This document shows positions 54,253-62,875 of a stretch of DNA of 64,000 nt, in pieces. The DNA lies in contig NZ_FOLE01000001.1 of assembly GCF_900112255.1 (NCBI RefSeq), positions 434,001 to 498,000 of the forward strand, given 5' to 3'. The notes under the pieces were generated by a model, which saw nothing but the letters and a program-made list of their open reading frames with translations, was not told the DNA's origin and did not search any database. The stretch comes from Flexibacter flexilis DSM 6793. GTDB lineage: Bacteria; Bacteroidota; Bacteroidia; Cytophagales; Flexibacteraceae. The translations under genes and the position numbers were made by a program. Numbering within the stretch: position 1 is the stretch's first letter; every line of letters starts with the position of its first letter.

Positions 54253-54519
54253 ATGGCACAATTAGAAACAGCTATCTTTCCCGACGAATTGCTCAATGTT
54301 TTTGATGACGAGGGCTTCGAGGACGATGAGGATTTCGACGATGAAGACGAAGACATCTTCGAGGAAGAACTTGACTACGACGAAGAGGACGAATTCGGGG
54401 ATATGGAAGAATTCAGCGAAGACGACCTTGAAGACATTGACGATTTCGATGATTTTGACGACGACGACGATGACGACTTCGACGATAGCGACGAAGACTT
54501 CGATGACGATATGTTCTAA
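54253..54519 (+). CDS. Extremely acidic Phe-rich small protein
   Basis: An 88-residue protein starting MAQLETAIFPDELLNVF. By count 53 of 88 residues are Asp or Glu, 12 are Phe, and there is no Lys, Arg or His. After the first 17 residues it is a repetitive D/E chain with Phe every few residues, so it should be disordered and strongly negative. The codon pattern is clean and a promoter and terminator flank it, so it is a real gene. Roles such as a chaperone-like or nucleic-acid mimic are speculative. An earlier in-frame start would add 43 residues overlapping the promoter. Confidence 0.75.
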   Translation: MAQLETAIFPDELLNVFDDEGFEDDEDFDDEDEDIFEEELDYDEEDEFGDMEEFSEDDLEDIDDFDDFDDDDDDDFDDSDEDFDDDMF

Positions 54520-54527
54520 GACCCCTA

Positions 54528-54562
54528 AAAGCCTTTGCAAAAAACTGCAAAGGCTTTTTTGT
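54528..54562 (+). terminator. Terminator of the acidic protein gene
   Basis: AAAAGCCTTTGCA and TGCAAAGGCTTTT around a 6-base loop, followed by T-rich sequence, directly after the stop codon. Confidence 0.8.
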
Positions 54563-54689
54563 TTTATTTTTGGCTTTTTGCCTCAAAATCCGTTGCTTTG
54601 GATAGTCGTAGCAGCCCACTCGGTGCGCTGCCCCCGAAAACAAGAAAATTTATCTTTAGTTAATAAAATAGCAATTCGCTTATTGCAAC

Positions 54690-56132
54690 ATGAGTCAGAA
54701 AACCAATATCAAAGCTCTTTTGGCCTCTGATGCCATCGGAAGTACGGTAACTGTGCGCGGTTGGGTGCGCACCAAACGAGAAAGTAAAAATGTAGCCTTC
54801 ATTGCGCTAAATGATGGCTCTACTATCCATAATTTGCAGGTGGTAGCCGATACCGCCAAATTTGACGAAAATACACTTCGTAATGTTACCACAGGAGCTT
54901 GTATCTGTGCGGTGGGGCTTTTGGTGGAGTCGGCGGGTAGCGGACAACGTGTAGAGATTCAGGCCGAAAGCATTGAGATTTATGGCGTTTCTGACCCCGA
55001 AAAATATCCATTGCAACCCAAAGAACACTCTTTGGAGTTTTTGCGTGAAATAGCACACTTACGCCCACGCACCAACACGTTTGGCGCGATTTTGCGCATA
55101 CGTCACGCGCTGGCTTATGCCATTCACAAATATTTTAACGACAACGGATTCTATTATTTGCACTCGCCAATTATTACGGGAGCAGATGCGGAAGGCGCAG
55201 GCGAAATGTTCCGCGTAACGACATTAGACGCTAAAAATCCGCCGTTGGATGAGACAGGAAGCGTGGACTTTAAGCAAGATTTCTTTGGCCGCAAAACCAA
55301 CCTAACCGTTTCAGGACAGTTGCAAGGCGAGTTGGGAGCAATGGCACTTTCCAAAGTTTATACGTTTGGGCCTACGTTCCGTGCGGAAAACTCTAACACG
55401 GCTCGCCACTTGGCGGAATTTTGGATGATTGAGCCAGAAGTGGCGTTCAATGATTTGGACGATAACATGGAGCTTGCCGAAGATTTCTTGAAATATTTGA
55501 TCAACTACGCCCTGACGCATTGCGCCGACGATTTGGCGTTTTTGGATGCGCGTTTCCGCAAAGAAGAAGACAAGAAAAAGAAAGAAGAACGTGCCGAATT
55601 GGGCTTGCTCGACCGTCTTAACTTTGTGGTTGCCAATCCGTTTGAGCGTTTGACTTATACGGAAGCGGTAGAAATTTTGATAAAATCGAAACCTGCACAG
55701 AAAAAACAATTCCAGTACGAAGTGAATTGGGGAACAGATTTGCAGTCGGAACATGAGCGTTATTTGGTAGAAAAACATTTCAAAAAACCTGTGATTCTGA
55801 CCAATTACCCGACGCACATCAAGGCGTTTTATATGAAGCAAAACGAAGACGGCAAAACTGTTCGTGCGATGGACGTACTTTTCCCTGGCATCGGCGAGAT
55901 TATCGGCGGTTCGCAACGTGAAGAGAATTACGAAAAACTCATGGCACGCGTGAAGGAAGTCGGTATCCATGAAGAAGAAATTTGGTGGTATTTGGAAACG
56001 CGTAAATATGGTACAGCACCGCACGCGGGTTTTGGCTTAGGCTTTGAACGCTTGGTGTTGTTTGTTACGGGCATGGGCAACATTCGCGACGTGATTCCGT
56101 TCCCGCGCACGCCGCAAAATGCTGATTTTTAA
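54690..56132 (+). CDS. asnS: Asparaginyl-tRNA synthetase
   Basis: A 480-residue class II synthetase that charges tRNA-Asn. The N-terminal anticodon-binding OB domain ([20 protein letters not shown]) is followed by motif 1 ([19 protein letters not shown]), motif 2 ([21 protein letters not shown]) and motif 3 ([15 protein letters not shown]). A Lys-rich insertion near 295-305 ([17 protein letters not shown]) is typical of Bacteroidetes forms. It is a single gene ending at a terminator. Confidence 0.97.
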   Translation: MSQKTNIKALLASDAIGSTVTVRGWVRTKRESKNVAFIALNDGSTIHNLQVVADTAKFDENTLRNVTTGACICAVGLLVESAGSGQRVEIQAESIEIYGVSDPEKYPLQPKEHSLEFLREIAHLRPRTNTFGAILRIRHALAYAIHKYFNDNGFYYLHSPIITGADAEGAGEMFRVTTLDAKNPPLDETGSVDFKQDFFGRKTNLTVSGQLQGELGAMALSKVYTFGPTFRAENSNTARHLAEFWMIEPEVAFNDLDDNMELAEDFLKYLINYALTHCADDLAFLDARFRKEEDKKKKEERAELGLLDRLNFVVANPFERLTYTEAVEILIKSKPAQKKQFQYEVNWGTDLQSEHERYLVEKHFKKPVILTNYPTHIKAFYMKQNEDGKTVRAMDVLFPGIGEIIGGSQREENYEKLMARVKEVGIHEEEIWWYLETRKYGTAPHAGFGLGFERLVLFVTGMGNIRDVIPFPRTPQNADF

Positions 56133-56155
56133 TACATAATGTAGTAAAAGTATAG

Positions 56156-56194
56156 AAAGCACACCCAGATACAAAGTTCTGAGTGTGCTTTTTT
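56156..56194 (+). terminator. Terminator of asnS
   Basis: AGCACACCCAGA and TCTGAGTGTGCT pair with one mismatch, followed by six T. Confidence 0.7.
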
Positions 56195-56261
56195 ATGCGT
56201 AAAAACAACCCATACAATCTTATCTTTTTCCAAAATACAGTAATAACTATTTGGTTAAATT

Positions 56262-56294
56262 TTATGCAAAATATCAGACCTCTTTGTAAATTTG
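56262..56294 (+). promoter_or_regulatory. Promoter of the PspA-like gene
   Basis: TTATG at 56262-56266 and a perfect TAAATTTG at 56287-56294, 20 bases apart. The start codon is 25 bases downstream. Confidence 0.45.
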
Positions 56295-56319
56295 GAAAAG
56301 TAAAAATTTTGCATCGCTC

Positions 56320-57378
56320 ATGGGACTAATGGACAGCCTTTATACCTTGCTCAAAAGCAAGGAAAAAGAAAAAGAAACACCACCCGAACCCTCGCCCGAA
56401 CAGCTTTTGGACGAGGCTATCACGCAATTACAATTTTCTTTGCGCAAAAGCGAAGATTCGTTTCGTAGGGCGCAAGCCAACCAACAAGACGTAGGCCGCC
56501 AATTGGCGCAATATCAGGACAATGCCAAACGCCTGAACTACGATGCCGTGCAGGCCATGCGACAAGGCAAAGAAGCACAAGCCCGTGATTTGCTGTCGCG
56601 CAAAGTGAGTGCCGAGCAGCAAGCCGCCCAAATGGAACAGCTTTACCGACAAGTGTCCGAAACCACCGCCCAACTCGAACAGCAACGCGCCACCATTCAA
56701 CTGCAATTGCAGGAGTTGCGCGGCAAAAAAGTGATGCTTTCTGTGCAAATGGAAAAAGCCACCCAACAAAAAGAAGTGGCCGCCGTGTTGCAGAATCTGG
56801 AAGCCAACAGTTTGCCTGCGCTGGAAACGCAACTGCTTCAGGCACAATTAGAAGCAGGTTATACACCGCTGGACATGGAACTGGCTCAACTGGAAAAACA
56901 AGACCAAGACCGCCGTTGGCAAGCCGAGTTGGAGCAGCAACAAAAAGCCTTAGAACAAGCCCAATTAGAGCAGCAAACGCGCAAAATAGATTCGGTTTTT
57001 AAGCAACACGAAGACAAAGAAAAGGCAATCGTGAAGCAACAAAAAGCCCAGCAACAAGCCCAACAAAAAGAAGACATCAAACAGTTTTGGGAGCAAGCCG
57101 CCCCCGAAACACCCAAAACGAACGACATAGACACGTTTTTTCGGGAGTCGATGGTGCAGCAGCCTCCACAAACTCCAACACCGCCGCCAATTGAGCAGTT
57201 TTTTGAAGAAAAAAAAGAGTCTGCTGTTGTGCCTAACACGCCAGCCTTAGACGATTTTTTCAAAGAAAAGCCAAGCCCAACGCCTCCGCAAACGCCTGAT
57301 TTTGATGCGTTTTTTGGGAAAGAAAAAGAACCGCCAACCGACTCGCAACGAAAAATTGACGATTTTTTTAATGATTAA
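56320..57378 (+). CDS. PspA/IM30-like coiled-coil protein with a C-terminal xDxFF repeat tail
   Basis: A 352-residue protein. Residues about 25-250 are a long coiled coil rich in Gln, Glu and Ala with a PspA-type block MRQGKEAQARDLLSRKVSA near 84-102. The family binds stressed membranes. The tail (253-352) is new to me: motifs IKQFW, IDTFF, IEQFF, LDDFF, FDAFF and IDDFF at 253, 270, 291, 310, 328 and 346, spaced 17-21 residues with Pro/Thr-rich linkers between. Normal PspA (about 220 residues) has no such tail. The motif array may bind a partner repeatedly. No psp operon partners are nearby. Confidence 0.7.
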   Translation: MGLMDSLYTLLKSKEKEKETPPEPSPEQLLDEAITQLQFSLRKSEDSFRRAQANQQDVGRQLAQYQDNAKRLNYDAVQAMRQGKEAQARDLLSRKVSAEQQAAQMEQLYRQVSETTAQLEQQRATIQLQLQELRGKKVMLSVQMEKATQQKEVAAVLQNLEANSLPALETQLLQAQLEAGYTPLDMELAQLEKQDQDRRWQAELEQQQKALEQAQLEQQTRKIDSVFKQHEDKEKAIVKQQKAQQQAQQKEDIKQFWEQAAPETPKTNDIDTFFRESMVQQPPQTPTPPPIEQFFEEKKESAVVPNTPALDDFFKEKPSPTPPQTPDFDAFFGKEKEPPTDSQRKIDDFFND

Positions 57379-57387
57379 TACAGAAAT

Positions 57388-57424
57388 AAAAAGGACTTCT
57401 AACCATTGCGGCGAAGTCCTTTTT
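57388..57424. terminator. Bidirectional terminator
   Basis: AAAAAGGACTTC and GAAGTCCTTTTT around a 13-base loop, between the PspA-like gene and the convergent GH3 gene. Confidence 0.75.
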
Positions 57425-57445
57425 GTTTGTGCTTTTGGGGCTAAA

Positions 57446-58942
57446 TTATTTTTGCCATTGCGCCAAAGCATCCGCGATTTTGCGGTCGTTGGCCAAACGC
57501 GGCACTTTGTTTTGCCCGCCGAGCTTGCCTTGTGTTTTCATGTACTCGCGGAAAGCGTCGGTTTGTAACGCCGTGATTTCCAAAGGGCGCAGGATATTGC
57601 CTGTAATCAAATCGTCGTAATAAATATTGAGCTTGCGCATACGCTCATCAAGGCGACGCGCAAAGGCTGGCAAATTGGCGGGCATTTTTGCAAACTCAAT
57701 CAACCATTCGTGGTGCGGCAAACCTTCTTCGGGCGTTACTTGCGGTGCCACCGTAAATTCCACGATTTCGGCTTCTGGATGGTATTGCATGGCGTATTGC
57801 ATGGCTTTTTCCACTTCTTCAGCGATTACGTGTTCGCCAAAAGCCGAAATAAAATGCTTAATGCGACCCGTTACCACGATTCTGTACGGATTTTTGGAAA
57901 CAAACTTGACAGTGTCGCCAATCGAATAGCCCCACAAACCCGCGTTGTTGTTGATAACCAGCGCGTAATTTTTGTCCAGCTCCACTTCGCCAATGCTCAA
58001 ACGTGTTGGGTTTTCGTTGAAATATTCTTCTGTCGGAATAAATTCGTAGAACATACCGCCATCCAACAAAAGCAACATTCCTTTTTCTTTTTGGGAATCT
58101 TGGTAAGCGATAAAACCTTCCGACGCTGGATAAAGCTCAATCGAATCTATTTGTTTACCGATAGACTCGAACAGTTTTTTGCGATACGGCTCAAAGTTTA
58201 CGCCGCCATAAATGAACACCGAAAATTCAGGAAATACATCTTTGATTTTTTTGCCTGTACGTGCCTCAATACGGTCAAAATACATTTGCACCCAAGGCGG
58301 AATCCCCGAAATCAGGGACATAGGCTGCGAAAGCGTTTCATCTATGATTTTATCCAATTTTTCTTCCCAATCTTCAATGCAATTGGTTTCGTAGCTTGGC
58401 ATTTGATTGGTGCGCAAATAGCCGGGTACGTGATGGTTGGAGATGCCCGACAAACGCCCCACAAAAATCCCGTTTTTGGTTTGAAGCGCAGGGCTACCCG
58501 ACAAGAAAATAAGTTTTTTGTCCAGAAAAGCACTGTTGCCAGTTTCGTGCACATAGTTCAAGATGGCATTACGCGCCGCGTTGATGTGGTACGGCACCGA
58601 CTCGCGCGAAAGCGGAATATATTTTACGCCCGACGTAGTGCCCGACGTTTTGGCCAAATACATGGGTTTGCCTGGCCAAAGAATATTTTCTTTGCCATCT
58701 ACGACCTGTTGTATATAATCTTTGAGTTGCTCGTAATCGCGAACGGGTACGCGCTTTTTGAAATCTTCGTAATTGCGAATATTGTCAAAGTCATGGTCTT
58801 TGCCGAAAACAGTCTTTTTTCCGTTTTCGATAAGATTCATAAACACAGCTTCTTGCGTTTGTTTGGGCGTTCTGGCCCATTTGCGTTGTTTGCTCACCAC
58901 GTAGGCGGCCAACGGTTTGCTTAAAAATGCTCTTATTCCCAT
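57446..58942 (-). CDS. GH3 (auxin-responsive promoter family) protein
   Basis: A 498-residue protein of the GH3 acyl-adenylate superfamily. The ATP-binding motif is TSGTTSGVKYIP near 110-121; FIYGGVNFEPYRK, YPASEGFIAYQD and ALVINNNAGLWGYSIGD fit the core, and RIVVTGRIKHFISAFGEHV is near the hinge. Plant GH3 enzymes link jasmonate or auxin to amino acids. Bacterial members are common in Bacteroidetes but their acid and amine substrates are not defined. The gene is a single unit convergent with the PspA-like gene. Confidence 0.9.
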   Translation of the reverse strand: MGIRAFLSKPLAAYVVSKQRKWARTPKQTQEAVFMNLIENGKKTVFGKDHDFDNIRNYEDFKKRVPVRDYEQLKDYIQQVVDGKENILWPGKPMYLAKTSGTTSGVKYIPLSRESVPYHINAARNAILNYVHETGNSAFLDKKLIFLSGSPALQTKNGIFVGRLSGISNHHVPGYLRTNQMPSYETNCIEDWEEKLDKIIDETLSQPMSLISGIPPWVQMYFDRIEARTGKKIKDVFPEFSVFIYGGVNFEPYRKKLFESIGKQIDSIELYPASEGFIAYQDSQKEKGMLLLLDGGMFYEFIPTEEYFNENPTRLSIGEVELDKNYALVINNNAGLWGYSIGDTVKFVSKNPYRIVVTGRIKHFISAFGEHVIAEEVEKAMQYAMQYHPEAEIVEFTVAPQVTPEEGLPHHEWLIEFAKMPANLPAFARRLDERMRKLNIYYDDLITGNILRPLEITALQTDAFREYMKTQGKLGGQNKVPRLANDRKIADALAQWQK

Positions 58943-59143
58943 GTGGGCAAAATTAAAATAAAAACTAAAACATGAAACGTGCGGGCTGTATTCGTGGCAC
59001 TTTCTTTTCAGAAAAGCCCATTACTTTCGGGTTAATAGCCACTTTTGTTTCCCAATCATTTCCCGAAATGTATGGTAAATAGTTTTTTTGTATAGCTGAC
59101 GGCCTTTTTTTAACATATTTTAACATATTTTAAGAAGTGTTTA

Positions 59144-59175
59144 ACATTCTCGCATTGAATGGCCGCCTACCTTTG
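59144..59175 (+). promoter_or_regulatory. Promoter of the His-rich T9SS gene
   Basis: ACATTC (59144-59149), an 18-base spacer and TACCTTTG (59168-59175), the same arrangement as upstream of the T9SS cargo gene at 45632. The start codon is 45 bases downstream. Confidence 0.55.
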
Positions 59176-59220
59176 TATCAGTTAGTTCGTTTCATTAACC
59201 ATACTAAAACATCAAAAACT

Positions 59221-60087
59221 ATGAGAGTCTTATCATCATTTTTCCGCACAAAAAAGATGTTGGCCGTGGCGATACTTGCGCTTTTCGCGCTTGGAGCAAA
59301 GGCGCAAAGTTCGCAGGTCTCTAAAACAAAAATCAAAGTGGTGACTATTGAAAATGGTCAGAAACAAACCAAAGAAATTATCATAGACGGCGAAACAGAT
59401 CCCGCCGCTATCCAAAAAGTTTTAAAAGAAAACGGAGTAAATGATGTGGAATTGCCTCCGTTGCCGCCGCCACCTCCACAAGGTGCAGAACTTCCACCGC
59501 CACCACAAGGCGCAGAAGGACAAGAGCTACCACCTCCGCCGCCGCATCATTTCAAAAAAATAATAATAACCAAAACGGCTGATGGCGACTCGACCGTAAA
59601 AGTGGAAGAAGGCTTTTGGCCTGAGCACCATGGCGGCAAACGTGGCGGCCATCATCGCCACCACCCACACCATGCAGCCGATAGCGCACATACTGGCAAA
59701 CATGGTGGGCACGGTCATCACCACCGCCATCACCATCACGGCGATAGCACCGTAAACCAAAAGAGAGTAGTGATTATACAACAAACCTCTACTTCTTCCA
59801 ATAACAGTGCGGCAGCGCGTAAAGCAGCCAAAAACAAGGAAATTTCGTTGTATCCGAATCCTTCAACAGGTTTGTTTTCAGTGTCTTATAGCAATCCGAA
59901 AGCAACTGCCGACCTGACGCTAACCATTACCGATGCCAAAGGCAAAGAGGTGCGCCGCGAAACAATCAAAGGCAGCGCGGGTTTGTACGAAGCCAATGTC
60001 AATCTGACAGAACAAGCCAAAGGAACGTATATTATCGTTCTGACGGGCGATGGCTCGAAGAAAACCAAGAAAGTGGTTATCGAGTAA
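59221..60087 (+). CDS. Secreted Pro-rich, His-rich protein with T9SS sorting domain
   Basis: A 288-residue protein starting at MRVLSSFFRTKKMLAVAI; the upstream in-frame Met lies before the promoter. Residues 1-29 are the signal peptide. A Pro-rich stretch (79-108) with PPPPQGAE repeats is followed by a His cluster (136-173, with 18 His in 38 residues) and a T9SS type A sorting domain (about 215-288, KEISLYPNPSTGLFSV to KKTKKVVIE). The His cluster probably binds metal at the cell surface. Function beyond that is unknown. Confidence 0.8.
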   Translation: MRVLSSFFRTKKMLAVAILALFALGAKAQSSQVSKTKIKVVTIENGQKQTKEIIIDGETDPAAIQKVLKENGVNDVELPPLPPPPPQGAELPPPPQGAEGQELPPPPPHHFKKIIITKTADGDSTVKVEEGFWPEHHGGKRGGHHRHHPHHAADSAHTGKHGGHGHHHRHHHHGDSTVNQKRVVIIQQTSTSSNNSAAARKAAKNKEISLYPNPSTGLFSVSYSNPKATADLTLTITDAKGKEVRRETIKGSAGLYEANVNLTEQAKGTYIIVLTGDGSKKTKKVVIE

Positions 60088-60133
60088 ATTTAAAGTAAGC
60101 ATACCAGTAAACTATCTTATAAATCTGTTTGCC

Positions 60134-60164
60134 AAAAGCCCCGATACCTTGTGTTGGGGCTTTT
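60134..60164 (+). terminator. Terminator of the His-rich T9SS gene
   Basis: AAAAGCCCC and GGGGCTTTT enclose a 13-base loop followed by T-rich sequence, 46 bases after the stop. Confidence 0.7.
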
Positions 60165-60265
60165 CTTTTGGGGAAAAGCATCAGGACAAACCGAAAGAAT
60201 TTGTATGTTTGCCGAGTTAAAAAAGAGCAAAGGCTTTATTGAATATTAAATTTTGCCCCGTTTAT

Positions 60266-61348
60266 ATGCGTGTAATTAACTTAGTGGATTTTGTAGCTCC
60301 CATCAACACAGGGATTTGGAAGGCGGCAGTGAGTACGGCAGATATTTTGCAAAAACAATATGGCGTAACTTCTGAAATTTGGTTTCCCGAAACACAATAT
60401 AAAAAACAAGATTTTGGTGGAGCAACACCTGTTGTTTTGGCGGGTATTAGTTCGGCTGAATTGCAAAAACAAATCGAGGCACGCGGCCTTAATCCAGCTG
60501 AAGACATTATTGTTTCGCATGGAGCTTGGCAATATCCATCGCATTGGGCACATCAGCTCAAGCGCAAGGGGTTCCGTTGGATTTATACGCCACACGGAAT
60601 GTTAGAGCCTTGGAGTATGAGCCAAAAATGGTTTAAAAAATGGCTTTATTTCAAAATATACGAAGGTCGTTTTGCGCGTAAAGCCGATGCCGTGCGTGCG
60701 GTGGGCAGGCCAGAACTCGAAAATCTTCGTAAGGAGTTTTCCAAAAGTTTGTTGATTCCGAACGGCGTGCCGATTTCGGAAATAATGGATTACAAAAAAG
60801 CCGACAAACCGCGTAAAATGCTGTTTATGGGGCGTTTGCATCACAAGAAAGGCGTAATTCCATTGGCTGAGGCATGGAGCAAATCTGTTTTGGCCAAAAA
60901 TCATGACTTTGAATTGATTTTTGCAGGGCCAGACGAAGGCGAACTGGAACAATTAAAAGTCATCATCAGCACCCAAACCAACATTTCTTACATCGGTGCT
61001 GTATTTGGTGAGGCCAAAACGCAACTACTCTCCAAATGCCATTATTTTGCGTTGCCTTCGTTTAGCGAAGGTTTCCCGACCAGTGTGGTGGAGGCCATGC
61101 AGTTCGGAATGTTACCGCTCATTAGCGATGGTTGCAACTTCCCCGAAGCCATCGAAGCCGATGTAGCGATTCGCGTTTCGCCAAATGTGGACGATATTGT
61201 AACGGCTCTCAATGATTTGCCAGCCATTACGCCAGATTTGCATTTTGCCATTACCCAGAAATGCCAAAAACTTATATTAGAACATTATTCACTTTCGCGC
61301 ATTGCACAGCAGCAATTTGAGCTGTATAGTAAATTACTAGGAAAGTAA
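60266..61348 (+). CDS. Glycosyltransferase, family 4-like
   Basis: A 360-residue GT-B enzyme starting at MRVINLVDFVAPINTGIWK. The nucleotide-sugar site is at the C-terminal half: MLFMGRLHHKKGVIPLAEAW and SFSEGFPTSVVEAMQFG, the EX7E-type motif. It probably adds a sugar to a cell-surface glycan. No other surface-polysaccharide genes are adjacent, so the acceptor is unknown. Confidence 0.88.
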   Translation: MRVINLVDFVAPINTGIWKAAVSTADILQKQYGVTSEIWFPETQYKKQDFGGATPVVLAGISSAELQKQIEARGLNPAEDIIVSHGAWQYPSHWAHQLKRKGFRWIYTPHGMLEPWSMSQKWFKKWLYFKIYEGRFARKADAVRAVGRPELENLRKEFSKSLLIPNGVPISEIMDYKKADKPRKMLFMGRLHHKKGVIPLAEAWSKSVLAKNHDFELIFAGPDEGELEQLKVIISTQTNISYIGAVFGEAKTQLLSKCHYFALPSFSEGFPTSVVEAMQFGMLPLISDGCNFPEAIEADVAIRVSPNVDDIVTALNDLPAITPDLHFAITQKCQKLILEHYSLSRIAQQQFELYSKLLGK

Positions 61349-61480
61349 TGTTATTTTTATAAAAATAACAATTTTGGATACGTTCTTTTTGTCAAACCTT
61401 AATCTTTAACTTGACTTTATCGGTATTATTTTTCAATTTGATACAAAACTTATGTAAACTAACTTAAATATTTTACTGAT

Positions 61481-61831
61481 ATGTCATTACAAATTTTTAT
61501 AGAGTATTGCAGCCAAAAACCCGCTGCCGAACAAACCAAAATTGGGCATTCGATTTATTTTAAAATAAAAGATAAGGTATTTGCGATTCTGGATGACCAA
61601 CTTGATTTGGAAAAACTAACTGTCAAATGTGATATGCAAGAGGCCGTTTCGCTGCGCCTGGAGTATTCGTACATTCACCCTGGTTTTCATATCAACAAAG
61701 AGCATTGGAATACTATTTTTATTAAAGATATGACCGACTTAGCTTTGGTGCGCGACTGGATAGACAATTCCTATGAGCTTGTAAAAGCCACTTTGAGCAA
61801 AAAACAATTGGCTGCATTGGGGCTGAGCTAA
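61481..61831 (+). CDS. MmcQ/YjbR family protein
   Basis: A 116-residue protein of the YjbR fold. The block YFKIKDKVFAILDDQLDLEK, the central VSLRLEYSYIHPGFHINKEHW and the end LVRDWIDNSYELVKATLSKK are typical. Members have a cyclophilin/DNA-binding-like fold and unknown roles. A putative promoter is not seen; it is 132 bases after the glycosyltransferase gene. Confidence 0.8.
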   Translation: MSLQIFIEYCSQKPAAEQTKIGHSIYFKIKDKVFAILDDQLDLEKLTVKCDMQEAVSLRLEYSYIHPGFHINKEHWNTIFIKDMTDLALVRDWIDNSYELVKATLSKKQLAALGLS

Positions 61832-61850
61832 GGCACAATGCCGTATGAAT

Positions 61851-61884
61851 TTATGCGGAATTGCTCCTAATTTTTTTATATTTG
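61851..61884 (+). promoter_or_regulatory. Candidate promoter of ridA-folB
   Basis: TTATG at 61851-61855 and a perfect TATATTTG at 61877-61884, 21 bases apart. The ridA start is about 155 bases downstream. Confidence 0.4.
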
Positions 61885-62038
61885 CGAAAGCAATTCAATA
61901 CTTTTTTTTCAATTAAAGACTTGCGCTATATGTTTGCCAAATGTTTGGTCTGGAAAGCGGAATTTTCTCTTTTCAAAAAAAACAGCAACATTTAGTGTAA
62001 GTCTTTTTTGTTTCAAACTATTTTATTCAGTACACAAA

Positions 62039-62422
62039 ATGAGCAAAACCATCATTAACAGCAGCAAAGCCCCTGCTCCAATCGGGCCGTATAGCCAAGC
62101 CGTAGCCGCCGCAGGTATGTTATTTATTTCGGGGCAAATCGCTATCAATCAGGCCACTGGCCAACTCGTAAGCGAAAGCATCGAGGCCGAAACAGAACAA
62201 GTAATGCAAAACCTACAACACATTTTGCAAGAGGCAGGCATAGACTTTAGTAAAGTGCTGAAGTGTTCTATTTTCGTGAAAGACTTAGGCAATTTTGCAC
62301 GCATCAACGAAGTATATGGCCGCTATTTTCAGGCCGAAGCCGCGCCCGCACGCGAAACCGTAGAGGTAAGCCGTTTACCTAAAGATGTGAATGTTGAAAT
62401 TTCGTGTATAGCTTTGTTATGA
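62039..62422 (+). CDS. ridA: RidA family 2-iminobutanoate/2-iminopropanoate deaminase
   Basis: A 127-residue protein starting at MSKTIINSSKAPAPIGPYSQ; an upstream in-frame start would add 35 residues of no similarity. The RidA signature is GPYSQAV early on, with VSRLPKDVNVEISCIAL at the end. The enzyme hydrolyses reactive enamine/imine intermediates from PLP enzymes. Its stop overlaps the start of folB by 4 bases (ATGA), so they are co-transcribed. Confidence 0.96.
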   Translation: MSKTIINSSKAPAPIGPYSQAVAAAGMLFISGQIAINQATGQLVSESIEAETEQVMQNLQHILQEAGIDFSKVLKCSIFVKDLGNFARINEVYGRYFQAEAAPARETVEVSRLPKDVNVEISCIALL

Positions 62423-62772
62423 GTGATATAATCGAACTGGAAGGGTTAGAGTTTTTTGCCTATCACGGTTTTTATGACGAGGAGCAAAAGCTCGGTAACC
62501 GATACAGTATAGATATTCGGGTAGAAGTGAATTTGCAAAAAGCCGCTAAATCGGACGCGCTGGCCGACACAGTGAGTTACGAACAACTTTACAAAATTGC
62601 GGCCTCCGCCATGCGTGAGCCTGCCCGCCTGCTCGAAACGGTAGCCCAACGCATTATTGAGGCCATTTATGCGCAATATCCGCATATTGTGGCTTGTGCC
62701 GTAAGTGTGAGCAAACACAATCCGCCGCTGGGTGGTGTGTGCGCTAAGGCACGCGTTACGCTATGCCGTTAG
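62419..62772 (+). CDS. folB: Dihydroneopterin aldolase
   Basis: A 117-residue enzyme of tetrahydrofolate synthesis, converting dihydroneopterin to 6-hydroxymethyldihydropterin and glycolaldehyde. The family pattern is clear: MSDIIELEGLEFFAYHGFYD, EEQKLGNRYSIDI, YEQLYKIA and ARLLETVAQRI. It overlaps ridA by 4 bases. It is followed by a hairpin and a response regulator gene. Confidence 0.93.
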   Translation: MSDIIELEGLEFFAYHGFYDEEQKLGNRYSIDIRVEVNLQKAAKSDALADTVSYEQLYKIAASAMREPARLLETVAQRIIEAIYAQYPHIVACAVSVSKHNPPLGGVCAKARVTLCR

Positions 62773-62784
62773 GTATCTTTTAAG

Positions 62785-62822
62785 CCAAACCTTATAGCGT
62801 TCCGAAAACCAATAAGGTTTGG
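62785..62822 (+). terminator. Terminator of ridA-folB
   Basis: CCAAACCTTAT and ATAAGGTTTGG enclose a 16-base loop, followed by TTTATA. The T-run is short, so it may be weak. Confidence 0.5.
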
Positions 62823-62875
62823 TTTATACAAATTCAATATTTTGTAAACCAGCTCTTTAGCGTTTTATTTGTTTT

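Noticed and set aside
54300-54510. GACGAT-type repeats as a tandem-repeat locus
   Set aside because: They are Asp/Glu codons of the acidic protein, with codon changes that show protein-level selection.
57710-58924. A 404-codon plus-strand frame opposite the GH3 gene
   Set aside because: It is antisense to a clearly conserved protein; its residue mix (Phe, His, Arg-rich) is that of a shadow frame.
59467-59535. CCACCTCC-type repeats in the His-rich protein gene as a DNA repeat
   Set aside because: They encode the Pro-rich linker; no separate DNA repeat unit is needed.
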